Shown here one piece after another: positions 8,098-14,444 of a stretch of 15,737 bases of DNA. Each line of letters starts with the position of its first letter. Position 1 is the stretch's first letter. Source of the stretch: an uncultured Bacteroidales bacterium (GTDB taxonomy: Bacteria > Bacteroidota > Bacteroidia > Bacteroidales > Muribaculaceae); NCBI GenBank assembly GCA_900554845.1, contig USIY01000028.1, positions 1 to 15,737 on the forward strand, in the 5' to 3' direction. The translations under genes and the position numbers were made by a program. The notes under the pieces are model-generated. The model saw only the letters and a list, made by a program, of their open reading frames with translations, was not told the DNA's origin and ran no database searches.

Positions 8098-8843
8098 AGG
8101 GATAAGTGGCATATAATAGCGAATGAAAAATAGAATGACAGCTCACATAATAAGGCTGTGGCGCCACAACAGTCCCCTGTATAGCCGCCGATTTTATGTT
8201 TCAGGTAGAGAATGGTTAATCCTGCTAAGACCAGAGAGATAAGAAGCGACGGCCAAAGAATCAGCGGCATCGTCAATGACGGAAGGAATCCAAACAGGAA
8301 ACATAATATGAACGCCGGTATGGTCATCCTTTCGTAAATCAATTTATTTTTTGCTTCCTCTTGTTTGCGTGCATAGGGAAGGATGTTTACTAAAAAGGAG
8401 GCGCAGAATTTACTCCAAGGATCGGCTGCCAGAACGATGACCGGCGCCAGTTGCGGTGGGAAAGATGAAACGCATGCCACTAACAACAGGAAGTACATTA
8501 TCAATCCGATCACTCCGTATGAACCTATGTGCGAATCTTTCATTATTTCAAGAATTCGCGTACGGTTCATGCCGCCGCCCATACCATCGATGAAATCGGC
8601 AAGGCCGTCCTCATGCAGCGCTCCCGTCAAGATAACTCTAATTGAGAATGCCACGACGACTGCGGCGACAGGAGGAAGTATGAGGAGCGCACCTAAAAGT
8701 GATAAAGCTGTGATTCCCCCCGTGACCCATCCTGCAGCTGGCCATAAGTCGACTACACGTCTGTAGTCGGTGTCCGGGATCCGGGCCAACCGCCAGAAAG
8801 GTAGGCGTGTGAAGAAACTGAGCGCTGCCAACAACTTATGCAT
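8094..8843 (-). CDS. cobS: Adenosylcobinamide-GDP ribazoletransferase (cobalamin synthase, CobS)
   Basis: This membrane enzyme condenses adenosylcobinamide-GDP with alpha-ribazole (or its phosphate) to give adenosylcobalamin (or its phosphate). It has 249 residues, the usual size. The N-terminal LLAALSFFTRLPFW (4-17) is typical. The catalytic acidic motif GALHEDGLADFIDGMGGG (74-91) has Asp83 and Asp87, and is followed by RILEIMKDSHIGSYGVIGL (96-114), the family signature. Hydrophobic helices at about 38-75, 108-130, 175-215 and the C-terminus indicate a multi-pass protein, and GDCCGATALLCEL near the end is also conserved. It starts 11 nt after cobT, and its stop overlaps the cobC start, so it is part of the same transcript. 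Confidence 0.96.
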   Translation of the reverse strand: MHKLLAALSFFTRLPFWRLARIPDTDYRRVVDLWPAAGWVTGGITALSLLGALLILPPVAAVVVAFSIRVILTGALHEDGLADFIDGMGGGMNRTRILEIMKDSHIGSYGVIGLIMYFLLLVACVSSFPPQLAPVIVLAADPWSKFCASFLVNILPYARKQEEAKNKLIYERMTIPAFILCFLFGFLPSLTMPLILWPSLLISLVLAGLTILYLKHKIGGYTGDCCGATALLCELSFYFSFAIICHLSL

Positions 8844-8854
8844 GGGCTGCTTGC

Positions 8855-9892
8855 TTAGAAGTATTTTGTTACGCCAACGGACTGGAAACTGTCCATTTCG
8901 TTGATCATCCTGACGGCGGAGTCTATTATGGGATATGCACAGACGGCTCCGCTTCCTTCTCCCAGACGCAGATCAAGATGCAGGATGGGATCTGCGTTAA
9001 GAGCCTGCAGCATCAATTTGTGTCCTGATTCATCGCCCTGGTGTCCGAAGACCGCATATTGCAGAACATCGGGGTTCAGCTTTGACGCCGCGAGAATGCA
9101 CGCTGTCATGATGAATCCGTCGACGATTACTACCATGCCAAGTTCCGCGGCACGAAGCATGGCGCCTACGGCCATGACCATCTCATATCCTCCGAACCAT
9201 GCGATATAGCTTTCGGAGGTGCCGTCTCCTTTATAATTCTCCCAAGCGCTTGTCAGGACATCGAGTTTATGACGGATTCCCGGTCGGTCAAGCCCGGCGC
9301 CGGCGCCGATGCAGTCAGCCAACGGGATACCTGTGAATGCGTGCATCCACATGGAGGATGAGGATGTATTTCCGCTTCCCATTTCTCCGAAGCTCACTAT
9401 GTTGCAGCCGTCGGCGAAAACCTTGTCCACCACTTTCGCGCCATATTCAATCGCCAAGTCGCGTTCATCGTCGGTCATGGCCGGACCGTACAGGAAATTA
9501 CGGGTTGATTTCCGTATTTTACATTCGATCACACCTCGGTCGGCCGGTATGTCATAATCCACACCGGCGTCCACCAACACTAATTTGAATCCGTGTTGGT
9601 TACAAAGAAAGTTGATGCCCGCTCCGCCGCGACTGAAGTGAGAAAGCTGTTGCCAGGTCACTTCCTTAGGTGACACTGACACACCTTCGTTGATTATGCC
9701 GTGGTCCGCGGCAAAGAGAATATTGTGGGGATTGGACAGTTTGGGCGACAGTGTCTGCTGAATAAGACTGACGCGCAAGGCTAAAGTCTCAAGCTTGCCG
9801 AGCGAGCCTTTAGGTTTTGTGAGACAGTCTATTTTACTTTTTATATCTTTTTCTATATCTCTCGAGGGAGTCTTGATGCTGAATGTTCTCAT
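8855..9892 (-). CDS. cobT: Nicotinate-nucleotide--dimethylbenzimidazole phosphoribosyltransferase (CobT)
   Basis: This cytoplasmic enzyme activates the lower-ligand base with the phosphoribosyl group of nicotinate mononucleotide, forming alpha-ribazole phosphate. It has 345 residues, normal for CobT. Visible signatures are KPKGSLGKLE (26-35), ILFAADHGIINEGVSVSPKE (58-77), RGGAGINFLC (88-97), FGEMGSGNTSSSS (168-180), VFGHQGDESGHKLML (281-295) and HLDLRLGEGSGA (305-316). Glu312 corresponds to the catalytic Glu of the enterobacterial enzyme. The start at 9892 gives the usual short N-terminal extension. Genes for lower-ligand synthesis are not in the window, so the actual base may be dimethylbenzimidazole or an acquired analogue. 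It lies 16 nt after cobU. Confidence 0.97.
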   Translation of the reverse strand: MRTFSIKTPSRDIEKDIKSKIDCLTKPKGSLGKLETLALRVSLIQQTLSPKLSNPHNILFAADHGIINEGVSVSPKEVTWQQLSHFSRGGAGINFLCNQHGFKLVLVDAGVDYDIPADRGVIECKIRKSTRNFLYGPAMTDDERDLAIEYGAKVVDKVFADGCNIVSFGEMGSGNTSSSSMWMHAFTGIPLADCIGAGAGLDRPGIRHKLDVLTSAWENYKGDGTSESYIAWFGGYEMVMAVGAMLRAAELGMVVIVDGFIMTACILAASKLNPDVLQYAVFGHQGDESGHKLMLQALNADPILHLDLRLGEGSGAVCAYPIIDSAVRMINEMDSFQSVGVTKYF

Positions 9893-9908
9893 TATAATAT
9901 TTGCGAGT

Positions 9909-10421
9909 TTATTTTATTTTCATAGGAATGCCGGCCACAGTCAGATAAACTTCATCGGCATTTGCGGCGATGTATTGGTTGAACCATCCTTGCAGGTCAG
10001 TGAATTTTCGGGTCATGGGGTCCGAAGCTATCACTCCTGAGCCGATTTCGTTGCTGACAAATATGAACACCCCATTTCTGGAAGTGAATTTGTCAAACTC
10101 AGATTTCAATATTTCGAGCGATTTCCGGACGTTTTCCCCGTTGTTGAAAAAGACATTTGTGATCCACATTGTGACGCAGTCGATCAAAGCGGTTTTTCCT
10201 GTAATGTCATGTTTCCCGAGTTCGATTTCTTCTTCTATTGTGGACCAATTCGGCCCTCTTCTGGCCTGATGGATTCGGACGCGTTCGCGAAATTCATCGT
10301 CGATCACATGGGCGGTGGCGACATACAAAGGAGCATCGGAGTATTCCAATGCCTTTTTTTCGGAAAATGCGCTTTTGCCGGAGCGTTGTCCGCCGGTCAC
10401 AAGTATGATTTTCTTAGCCAT
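9909..10421 (-). CDS. cobU: Adenosylcobinamide kinase / adenosylcobinamide-phosphate guanylyltransferase (CobU)
   Basis: This bifunctional enzyme phosphorylates adenosylcobinamide and attaches GMP to give adenosylcobinamide-GDP, the CobS substrate. It has 170 residues, close to the typical 170-180. The P-loop GGQRSGKS is at residues 10-17. The VRIHQARRGPNWSTIEE segment holds His51, the expected GMP-accepting residue, and the RxxRP/GxxW context that follows is typical. ALIDCVTMWITN (about 78-89) and FVSNEIGSGV match the family's guanine-site and NEVG/NEIG motifs. The 3'-most residues are standard. Its ATG lies inside the end of the upstream ApgM-like gene (8-nt overlap), so the two are probably translationally coupled. 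Confidence 0.96.
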   Translation of the reverse strand: MAKKIILVTGGQRSGKSAFSEKKALEYSDAPLYVATAHVIDDEFRERVRIHQARRGPNWSTIEEEIELGKHDITGKTALIDCVTMWITNVFFNNGENVRKSLEILKSEFDKFTSRNGVFIFVSNEIGSGVIASDPMTRKFTDLQGWFNQYIAANADEVYLTVAGIPMKIK

Positions 10422-11373
10422 ATATTTCAGAAATGTCTTTTATGTTTCCCAGTGTTGCTTCTTTTTCAGAAAAGCATTCCGTGCGGTCTTTGGCTATTCC
10501 GGGATAATAGTACAAAACCGGAACTCGACCTGAGGTATGTTTTCCCGTGGAGCAGAGACATGGATGGTCCGGCATTACCGCGATTGAGAAATGCTCTGAA
10601 CCGATGCAATTAAGCAAAGGAGAAACTATATGAGAGTCAATATTCTCAATGGCCTTGATTTTGGAAAGACAATTTCTGCGGTGCGAGGCGAAATCACAAG
10701 CTTCGACATGCACAATCACATAATCATATGTCTTGATTGCATCTGTGGCGGCTGTCCCGATGGAGGCAAAATCGGTGTCGCAGTCTCCCGTGGCGCCGGC
10801 GGGACACAGCCATTCGCATCCTGTTTCTCTGGCTATACCCTTGAGCAACGGTACAGCCCCTATGATAATCGCTCGACGGAGTGAGGAATCACCCTCATGT
10901 ATTTCTATGAACGAAGCATATCTTTTAGGCACGTCATCGCTCCAGAACTCAACGCCTTCGATATCCTGGGCCTGGATATCGATCTGAGAGATGCATAATC
11001 CTGTTGTTTGGGAAATAGGATAAAAAGCATATTCGGTCGAATGTTCTGCTATCGGCTTAATGGAAAGGTAAGTATCATGCAATATGTATCGCATGGCATG
11101 TTGCCGGTTAGTGAGGTGTAAGTCCATGCCGGCGGCTTCAAGAGGGCCGCGTCCTTTGGGAAGATCTGCAGGTTTATAACCGAGAATGGACAAAATAGCT
11201 GCCTCGCTTCCCGGATAATGACCTGCAGGCACAGTCTGTAACGCTCCGCATCTGCCGTTCTTCGCAAAGTAATCCATGGCGGGTGTACAGGCCGTTTCGA
11301 GAGGGGTGCGTCCTTGCAGTTCCTCTATCGGCTCATCGGCCATTCCGTCACAGATTACAATGACTTTTTTCAT
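10414..11373 (-). CDS. ApgM-like (COG3635) alkaline-phosphatase-superfamily enzyme; candidate threonine/homoserine kinase in cobalamin operon
   Basis: The 319-residue protein resembles the archaeal-type cofactor-independent phosphoglycerate mutase family. What is seen: VIVICDGMAD with metal ligand Asp9, GRTPLETACTPAMD (21-34), the phosphoryl-accepting Ser56 in PGSEAAILSILGYKP, GRGPLEAAGMDL (74-85), EACDFASH with Asp227 and His231, KIKAIENID (238-246), VMPDHP with Asp269 and His270, and His279 in GKHTSGRVPVLYY. The metal and nucleophile set therefore looks complete. ApgM proteins are usually near 400 residues, so this one is about 80 shorter, and the region between the two metal-binding halves (the lid) is compact. 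Members of this family in Bacteroides have been reported to act as homoserine kinase (recalled, not checked). Coupling to cobU and cstA makes a role in supplying L-threonine phosphate for CobD plausible (inference). A glycolytic mutase is the less likely alternative. Confidence 0.8.
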   Translation of the reverse strand: MKKVIVICDGMADEPIEELQGRTPLETACTPAMDYFAKNGRCGALQTVPAGHYPGSEAAILSILGYKPADLPKGRGPLEAAGMDLHLTNRQHAMRYILHDTYLSIKPIAEHSTEYAFYPISQTTGLCISQIDIQAQDIEGVEFWSDDVPKRYASFIEIHEGDSSLRRAIIIGAVPLLKGIARETGCEWLCPAGATGDCDTDFASIGTAATDAIKTYDYVIVHVEACDFASHRRNCLSKIKAIENIDSHIVSPLLNCIGSEHFSIAVMPDHPCLCSTGKHTSGRVPVLYYYPGIAKDRTECFSEKEATLGNIKDISEIYG

Positions 11374-12845
11374 AGCGTTTCTATATCCGGCATTACTTTA
11401 TTCTGGGATATGAGATTCAGGAATCTGGCGAACATTCCCAGCAGAAGGGCAGATGTTGCGAGTCCGATTCCGAGAGCCACGCTGTAAGATATCGCGAATC
11501 CCCATGCCGACATCGTGATAGCGCTGAATCCTTCCGGCGCAAAGAAAATATAAGTGATCGTTACAGCCGTCATGAAAAGCGCCGGAATCAACGTGATGAT
11601 GTAGAGCTTGTGGTTACGTGCCAGATACACTGTCAAAGCCCAGAGAGTGAAGACTGCCAGCATCTGGTTGCACCAGGCGAAGTATCTCCATAATGCGTCG
11701 TAAGGCAGCATCATGATGATGAAGCATACCACGAAGATAGGGATGGAGATCATGAGTCGTTTTGCCAGTTTGCTCTGCTTGACGCCCATGAAATCGGCGG
11801 CGATAAGGCGTGCGGAACGAAGCGCGGTGTCGCCGGAAGTGATTGGAGCTGCGATTACTCCGAGAATGGCCAGTATGCCTCCCAATGTTCCGAGCCAGGT
11901 CTTTGATACGTCGTTCACAAGAATGGCGGGACTGCCGTTGCCGAGGAATTGCTGAAGATTGTCATAGCTTCCGGTGAAAGATATTGCCGCCGCCGCCCAG
12001 ATAAGGGCCACGATTCCCTCCGTCACCATCGCGCCGTAGAACACCGGCCGGGCATGCTTCTCGTTCTTGAGGCAACGGGCCATCATTGGAGATTGTGTCG
12101 CATGGAATCCCGATATGGCGCCGCAGGCAATGGAGACGAACATCATGGGGAAGATGGGATTGGCTTGAGGATCTTCTTTATGGTTGTAGAATTCAGTCCA
12201 TATTTCCGGCATTGACGACCAATGTACATACAGCGCCACCATAATGCCCACGGCCATGAACAGCAAAGCGAATCCGAAGACGGGATAAAGCTTGCCGATA
12301 AGTTTGTCGATGGGCAGAAGTGTGGCGAGCATGTAATATGCGAAGATCACGACAATCCAGAACATGCGGTCGAGATGGTCGGGGGTAAGCATTGCCAGTA
12401 GATCGGCGGGGTTGTAGACGAATACGGCGCCGACAAGAATCATCAGCAGCAATGCGAACACACGCATGGTGTTCTTGATGCCGTTGCCGAGCTGATGGCC
12501 TACTATTTCGGGCAATGACGCTCCGTCATGTCGCAATGACAGCATTCCGGATAAATAATCGTGTACCGCTCCGGCGAAAATAGTGCCGAACACTATCCAT
12601 AGGAATGCAGCGGGACCGTACATCACGCCCATAATGGCTCCGAAGATTGGTCCGAGCCCCGCAATATTGAGGAACTGGATCAGAAACACTTTCCACGTAG
12701 GAAGTTCCACGAAGTCCACGCCGTCGGCATGTCTTTTTACCGGGGTGGGACGAGAGGGATCCTGTCCGAATACTTTGGACACGAATATCCCGTAGGTGAA
12801 GTATCCCACTATGAGGACGATCAATGCTATTGTGAAAGAACACAT
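11370..12845 (-). CDS. cstA: CstA-family carbon starvation protein (peptide/pyruvate carrier), short form
   Basis: This multi-pass inner-membrane protein belongs to the CstA family, whose members import peptides or pyruvate under carbon limitation. Its 491 residues are much shorter than the roughly 700 of E. coli CstA, but short forms are common in Bacteroidota. Diagnostic sequence: FLIQFLNIAGLGPIFGAIMG (54-73), FAGAVHDYLSGMLSLRHDGA (90-109), AISGFHATQSPMMARCLKNE, and ITSGDTALRSARLIAADFMG. About a dozen hydrophobic segments are visible along its length. It is first in the nucleotide-loop operon, and its stop overlaps the ApgM-like start by 4 nt (ATGA), so co-translation with cobalamin genes is expected, although no direct biochemical link is known. 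The ATG at 12845 follows an A-rich leader, as is common for Bacteroidota. Confidence 0.93.
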   Translation of the reverse strand: MCSFTIALIVLIVGYFTYGIFVSKVFGQDPSRPTPVKRHADGVDFVELPTWKVFLIQFLNIAGLGPIFGAIMGVMYGPAAFLWIVFGTIFAGAVHDYLSGMLSLRHDGASLPEIVGHQLGNGIKNTMRVFALLLMILVGAVFVYNPADLLAMLTPDHLDRMFWIVVIFAYYMLATLLPIDKLIGKLYPVFGFALLFMAVGIMVALYVHWSSMPEIWTEFYNHKEDPQANPIFPMMFVSIACGAISGFHATQSPMMARCLKNEKHARPVFYGAMVTEGIVALIWAAAAISFTGSYDNLQQFLGNGSPAILVNDVSKTWLGTLGGILAILGVIAAPITSGDTALRSARLIAADFMGVKQSKLAKRLMISIPIFVVCFIIMMLPYDALWRYFAWCNQMLAVFTLWALTVYLARNHKLYIITLIPALFMTAVTITYIFFAPEGFSAITMSAWGFAISYSVALGIGLATSALLLGMFARFLNLISQNKVMPDIETL

Positions 12846-12886
12846 ATTTTCAGTATGGTGTTAGATGTCTTAAAGAATAATCAAAG

Positions 12887-12919
12887 CAAAGTTAACTAAA
12901 TAATATGAAACTGATAAAC
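12887..12919 (-). promoter_or_regulatory. Putative Bacteroidota sigma-70-type promoter for the cstA-cob operon
   Basis: Read on the - strand, TAACTTTG at 12894-12887 matches the Bacteroidota -7 consensus TAnnTTTG exactly. A weak -33-like element, GTTT, lies at 12919-12916, about 21 bp upstream. Initiation would fall near 12883, leaving a leader of about 35-40 nt before the cstA ATG, with A-rich sequence next to the start codon. The whole gap (12846-12932) is only 87 bp, too small for a cobalamin riboswitch. No convincing terminator for the upstream RyR gene is seen, so readthrough is possible. Confidence 0.5.
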
Positions 12920-12932
12920 TGGAGCAGTAAAA

Positions 12933-13220
12933 TCAAGGTCCGACGATCGAGAATCCCGATTTGAGTATGAATTTCAAAGTCTCCAGGGAAGTGGATCGGT
13001 CATAATCTTTTTCCCGTTCGGGTAACTCATCGTATGGAACCATGCATGGATGCTGTTTTTTCTCATCGTTACGGACGGGTCCGTAGCTCCAACCGTCGGC
13101 GCGACGGTTGGCCGACCACACTTCGTGGACGTTGCGGGCCAGCTCTTCGGAAAGTTTCTGCAGTTCAGCCGGCAATTCGATATCGCCGGTATCCATGGGT
13201 TGAGGTATATATTGCTTCAT
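12933..13220 (-). CDS. Stand-alone RyR-domain protein
   Basis: This 95-residue protein is almost entirely one RyR domain (PF02026), the module named from animal ryanodine receptors and found as a single domain in Bacteroides and phage proteins. Visible landmarks: YIPQPMDTGDIELPAELQKL (4-23), LARNVHEVWSANRRADGWSY (27-46), GPVRNDEKKQHPCMVPYDEL (47-66), PEREKDYDRSTSLETLKFIL (67-86), and a C-terminal GFSIVGP. No signal peptide or membrane segment is present, so it is probably cytoplasmic. Its biochemical role is unknown; ligand (nucleotide-like) binding has been suggested for related domains. It starts 8 nt after the DUF418 gene and is presumably co-transcribed with it. Confidence 0.9.
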   Translation of the reverse strand: MKQYIPQPMDTGDIELPAELQKLSEELARNVHEVWSANRRADGWSYGPVRNDEKKQHPCMVPYDELPEREKDYDRSTSLETLKFILKSGFSIVGP

Positions 13221-13228
13221 ATTGATTG

Positions 13229-14410
13229 TTAAATCCAGGTGAATTTCTTCCAGATGTATTCCAGAGGTCCGTGGTTATGGCGTCCGGTCCAGAACCGGCA
13301 GAAAATATACTGCACAATGAATATTGCTGCACCGACAAAAACGCTGGCGGTTATTCCGAGCTGCAGGTGAAGTCCCCAGTTATAGAAGAGTGCCGAACCT
13401 ATGATGCCCTGGGTCACGTAGTTGGTCATGCTCATTTTACCATAAGGAATAAGCAATGACAGCGCATGACTCAGTTTGGAGGTTTTATAATAAGCAAAGA
13501 GGATTCCCGATACCAATACCACCATGAACGAGAAATTTGCCAGAGAGGATACGAGAATCATGAAAGGTGCCTTGAAGTTGGGATTGGTGATATAGTCACC
13601 GGCCATCGTATGGAGTCCGTGAAGTGGGAAGAAGCAAATCAGAGCTACCGCCAGGGCGATGCCCCATTTGCCCAGATGCTCGCGATGGAACCAGCCTTGT
13701 CTGCCTATAAGCATTCCGGCCATGAAGAGACCTGCCGTCTGGAAAATACGGCCGTGTTCCCAAGCCCATGCCAGCGAAGCCAATTGGCCTTCCCAGAGGT
13801 TGACCTTTACGGTCCCCCAGAAGTCTCCGCCGGTCTGCATGGCGAAAGTAGCTTTCCAGAACTGTGCGGATTCTATCGGTATTATCTGATACGAATCGGA
13901 GCACAACGAGCGGATTATCTGGTAGATGCACATGGGTTGCAGGAGACATATCGCTGAAAGGGTGACGATCCATTTAGTAGGCAGTTTGCATGTCAGCACC
14001 AGTACGAAGCCCACAAGAGAGTACATCACAAGGATTTCTCCGGTGAAGAAAGCTGCGTTGAAATTGCCTATAATAAAAAGCAGAATCAACCTCCAGCAGA
14101 AACGTAGGCGGAAGTCCTTGCCGCGTAAACGCTGGTTGTCATGCTGGATGAAAAAGCTGAAGCCGAACAACATCGCGAATATGGCGTAGGCTTTGCCTCC
14201 GAACAGGAAGAACAGACCATCCCAGATCGCTTTGTCGCAGAAATTGAGAAAATTGCTCTGTGTGGATGTGTCGGGGAAGGAATAGAAGTTGAAATGCTCT
14301 ATGGAATGCAACAGGATTATCGCCAGTACTGCGAATCCGCGCAGTACGTCCGCTGCGTCCACGCGGAGATGTCTCTTCTTTACGGGGTCGATATGGCTTG
14401 ATTGTGTCAT
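13229..14410 (-). CDS. DUF418 family multi-pass membrane protein
   Basis: This 393-residue integral membrane protein has an N-terminal cytoplasmic stretch, then RVDAADVLRGFAVLAIILLH (16-35), typical of the DUF418/YeiB group, which is distantly related to acyltransferase-3 and heparan N-acetyltransferase-like proteins. Around ten hydrophobic segments follow. The C-terminal DUF418 domain carries PYGKMSMTNYVTQGIIGSAL (322-341, with the conserved GKMSMTNY) and ends with the signature GPLEYIWKKF (381-390). The function is not established; an envelope or transport-linked acyl-transfer role is only a family-level guess. It lies 34 nt downstream of the S9 peptidase gene and 8 nt upstream of the RyR gene, suggesting one transcript. 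Nothing truncated or frameshifted is seen. Confidence 0.88.
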   Translation of the reverse strand: MTQSSHIDPVKKRHLRVDAADVLRGFAVLAIILLHSIEHFNFYSFPDTSTQSNFLNFCDKAIWDGLFFLFGGKAYAIFAMLFGFSFFIQHDNQRLRGKDFRLRFCWRLILLFIIGNFNAAFFTGEILVMYSLVGFVLVLTCKLPTKWIVTLSAICLLQPMCIYQIIRSLCSDSYQIIPIESAQFWKATFAMQTGGDFWGTVKVNLWEGQLASLAWAWEHGRIFQTAGLFMAGMLIGRQGWFHREHLGKWGIALAVALICFFPLHGLHTMAGDYITNPNFKAPFMILVSSLANFSFMVVLVSGILFAYYKTSKLSHALSLLIPYGKMSMTNYVTQGIIGSALFYNWGLHLQLGITASVFVGAAIFIVQYIFCRFWTGRHNHGPLEYIWKKFTWI

Positions 14411-14444
14411 GGGGTTAGGCTTTTATTGTTGTGTTTAGTGAGAT

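Noticed and set aside
10414..11373. Plain glycolytic phosphoglycerate mutase call
   Set aside because: The superfamily fold is clear, but the short length, the altered EACDFASHRRN region and the strict cobalamin-operon context make this label misleading as a function.
12918..12928. Small inverted repeat ACTG-GAG-CAGT downstream of the RyR gene as a terminator
   Set aside because: The stem is only 4 bp and is not followed by a T-tract on the - strand; too weak to call.
13466..13957. 163-codon open frame on the + strand opposite the DUF418 gene
   Set aside because: It lies wholly antisense to a well-supported membrane protein gene and has no recognisable motifs or family-like composition.
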